A stretch of 32,340 nucleotides of DNA from an uncultured Flavobacterium sp. (lineage in GTDB: Bacteria; Bacteroidota; Bacteroidia; Flavobacteriales; Flavobacteriaceae), in the NCBI RefSeq assembly GCF_946482535.1, contig NZ_CAMLRU010000004.1:1-32340 (forward strand), read 5' to 3'. The notes under the pieces are model-generated. The model was given only the letters and a program-made list of their open reading frames with translations. It had not been told where the DNA came from and did no database searches. Both the position numbers and the translations under genes were made by a program. Below are positions 31,690 to 32,340 of this stretch, one piece after another (within the stretch, counting starts at the first letter, position 1; every line of letters begins with the position of its first letter).

Positions 31690-31781
31690 ATTTTAGATTT
31701 TAGATTAACGATTTTAGATTTTTGAGTTGATAAAGAGTACAATCTGCAATCTTAAATCAACATTCTTCATTCTTAAATCAC
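31690..31781. repeat. Intercistronic hairpin element E with 7-nt tandem arms (etfB-etfA gap)
   Basis: The first arm has six 7-nt units (ATTTTAG ATTTTAG, then ATTAACG and others; 31690-31731). The second has six 7-nt units in exact register (CAATCTG CAATCTT, then AAATCAA, CATTCTT twice, AAATCAC; 31740-31781). The arms are inversely related around the core AATCT. The last unit overlaps the etfB stop (31773-31775). Confidence 0.75.
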
Positions 31782-32340
31782 TTTTGCTTCGTTGTGTAAG
31801 GCATTTACCAATCCGTCCAAATCATCGGCTGAAAATAATTTCACGGCTGATTTTGGAGCCGGTTTTTCAAATTTTACGGCTTTGGTGTTTACATTGGCAC
31901 TAACCGGTTCTAAAACCGTTAACACTTTGGTTCTTGCGGTCATGATTCCTCTCATGTTTGGGATGCGCAAGTCTTTTTCTTCTACTAAACCTTTTTGACC
32001 ACCAATAACTAACGGTAATGTTGCTGCTATGGTTTCTTTTCCGCCGTCGATTTCACGAGCGGCTTTGGCAGAGTTGCCTTCGATGGTCAATTCGGTACAA
32101 GAGTTTACAAAGTTGTAATCCAACAAACCGGCCAACATACCCGGAACCATACCGCCGTTGTAATCTAAAGATTCTTTTCCGCAGATTACTAAATCGTAAG
32201 CGCCTTGTTTTACGACTTCGGCCAATTGTTTGGCTACAAAAAAGCCATCAGTAGGCGTAGCGTTTACACGAATGGCTTCGTTGGCGCCAATCGCTAATGC
32301 TTTTCTTAAAGTGGGTTCGGTGTCGGCACCACCAACATTA
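31773..32340 (-). CDS. etfB: Electron transfer flavoprotein beta subunit, C-terminal part (cut by window end)
   Basis: The frame stays open to the window edge, so the true start lies outside; the TTG near 32225 is an internal Leu. The 188 or so residues seen include ADTEPTLRKALAIGANEAIRV, LVICGKESLDYNGGMVPGMLAG, LPLVIGGQKGLVEEKDLRIPNMRGIMTARTK and KFEKPAPKSAVKLF. These are standard EtfB features, including the AMP-binding region and the C-terminal arm that wraps EtfA. About 60 residues should be missing at the N-terminus. It is the first gene of the etfB-etfA unit seen here. Confidence 0.96.
   Translation of the reverse strand, partial: NVGGADTEPTLRKALAIGANEAIRVNATPTDGFFVAKQLAEVVKQGAYDLVICGKESLDYNGGMVPGMLAGLLDYNFVNSCTELTIEGNSAKAAREIDGGKETIAATLPLVIGGQKGLVEEKDLRIPNMRGIMTARTKVLTVLEPVSANVNTKAVKFEKPAPKSAVKLFSADDLDGLVNALHNEAKVI

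Noticed and set aside
31686..31742. N-terminal extension of etfA
   Set aside because: The extra 19 residues are translated heptad repeat; EtfA proteins begin at the MSLLIYAES segment.
14820..31781. CRISPR array
   Set aside because: The spacers' repeats are 7-8 nt, degenerate and contiguous, with no 25-40 nt conserved repeats, unique spacers or cas genes.

Overview
The window looks like chromosomal core sequence from a Flavobacterium-type bacterium (Bacteroidota, Flavobacteriia). The support is: AT-rich DNA; many TAnnTTTG -7 promoter boxes, some with TTG about 18-22 nt upstream; a PorT-like protein of the type IX secretion system; a lipid-anchored Omp85 protein of the TamL type; a menaquinone methyltransferase; and an AccD without zinc-ribbon cysteines. 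No tRNA, rRNA, insertion sequence, prophage or CRISPR array was seen, and no gap between genes exceeds about 240 bp.

Layout. (1) 3-2434, plus strand: two tandem POT-family peptide transporters (the first cut by the window edge) and a periplasmic thioredoxin-like protein. (2) 2445-7224, minus: surE, lpxB, an NlpC/P60 lipoprotein and comEC. (3) 7438-9621, plus: a Prc/Tsp-type protease. (4) 9665-15922, minus: a coiled-coil exported protein, then the cell-shape cluster mreB-mreC-mreD-mrdA-rodA, the last three junctions overlapping or nearly so. (5) purH (minus), then a MacB/FtsX-type permease (plus). (6) 19046-21049, minus: fbaA and accD. (7) tamL (minus) diverging from a SpoU/TrmH RNA methyltransferase (plus). 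(8) 24441-26847, minus: a 2TM protein, folA, menG and porT. (9) A small CBM48 protein (plus). (10) 27455-32340, minus: etfB (cut by the window edge), etfA, a bifunctional nuclease, thyA and an FAD/NAD(P)-binding protein.

The genes are mostly housekeeping. The envelope is the main theme: RodA-PBP2 with MreBCD builds the lateral wall; LpxB makes lipid A; TamL and PorT serve outer-membrane assembly and secretion; NlpC/P60 and Prc act on wall and periplasmic proteins. FolA and ThyA form the thymidylate cycle, PurH makes IMP, and EtfAB with MenG feed electrons to menaquinone.

The most unusual signal is in the spacers. Five gaps between same-strand genes (mreB/mreC, fbaA/accD, folA/menG, nuclease/thyA, etfB/etfA) are each filled by a hairpin-like element. 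Both arms are made of degenerate 7-nt or 8-nt tandem units, the unit sequence differs at each locus, and the period is the same in the two arms of a locus. A partial sixth copy sits upstream of the nuclease gene, beside a separate compact hairpin at 30554-30607 that resembles a recurrent Flavobacterium intergenic element, possibly the Flavo-1 RNA motif. Other points of note: two lipoprotein genes with TTG starts and very short leaders, a ComEC without a visible metallo-beta-lactamase motif, a terminator inside the comEC coding end, and a duplicated block between surE and lpxB.
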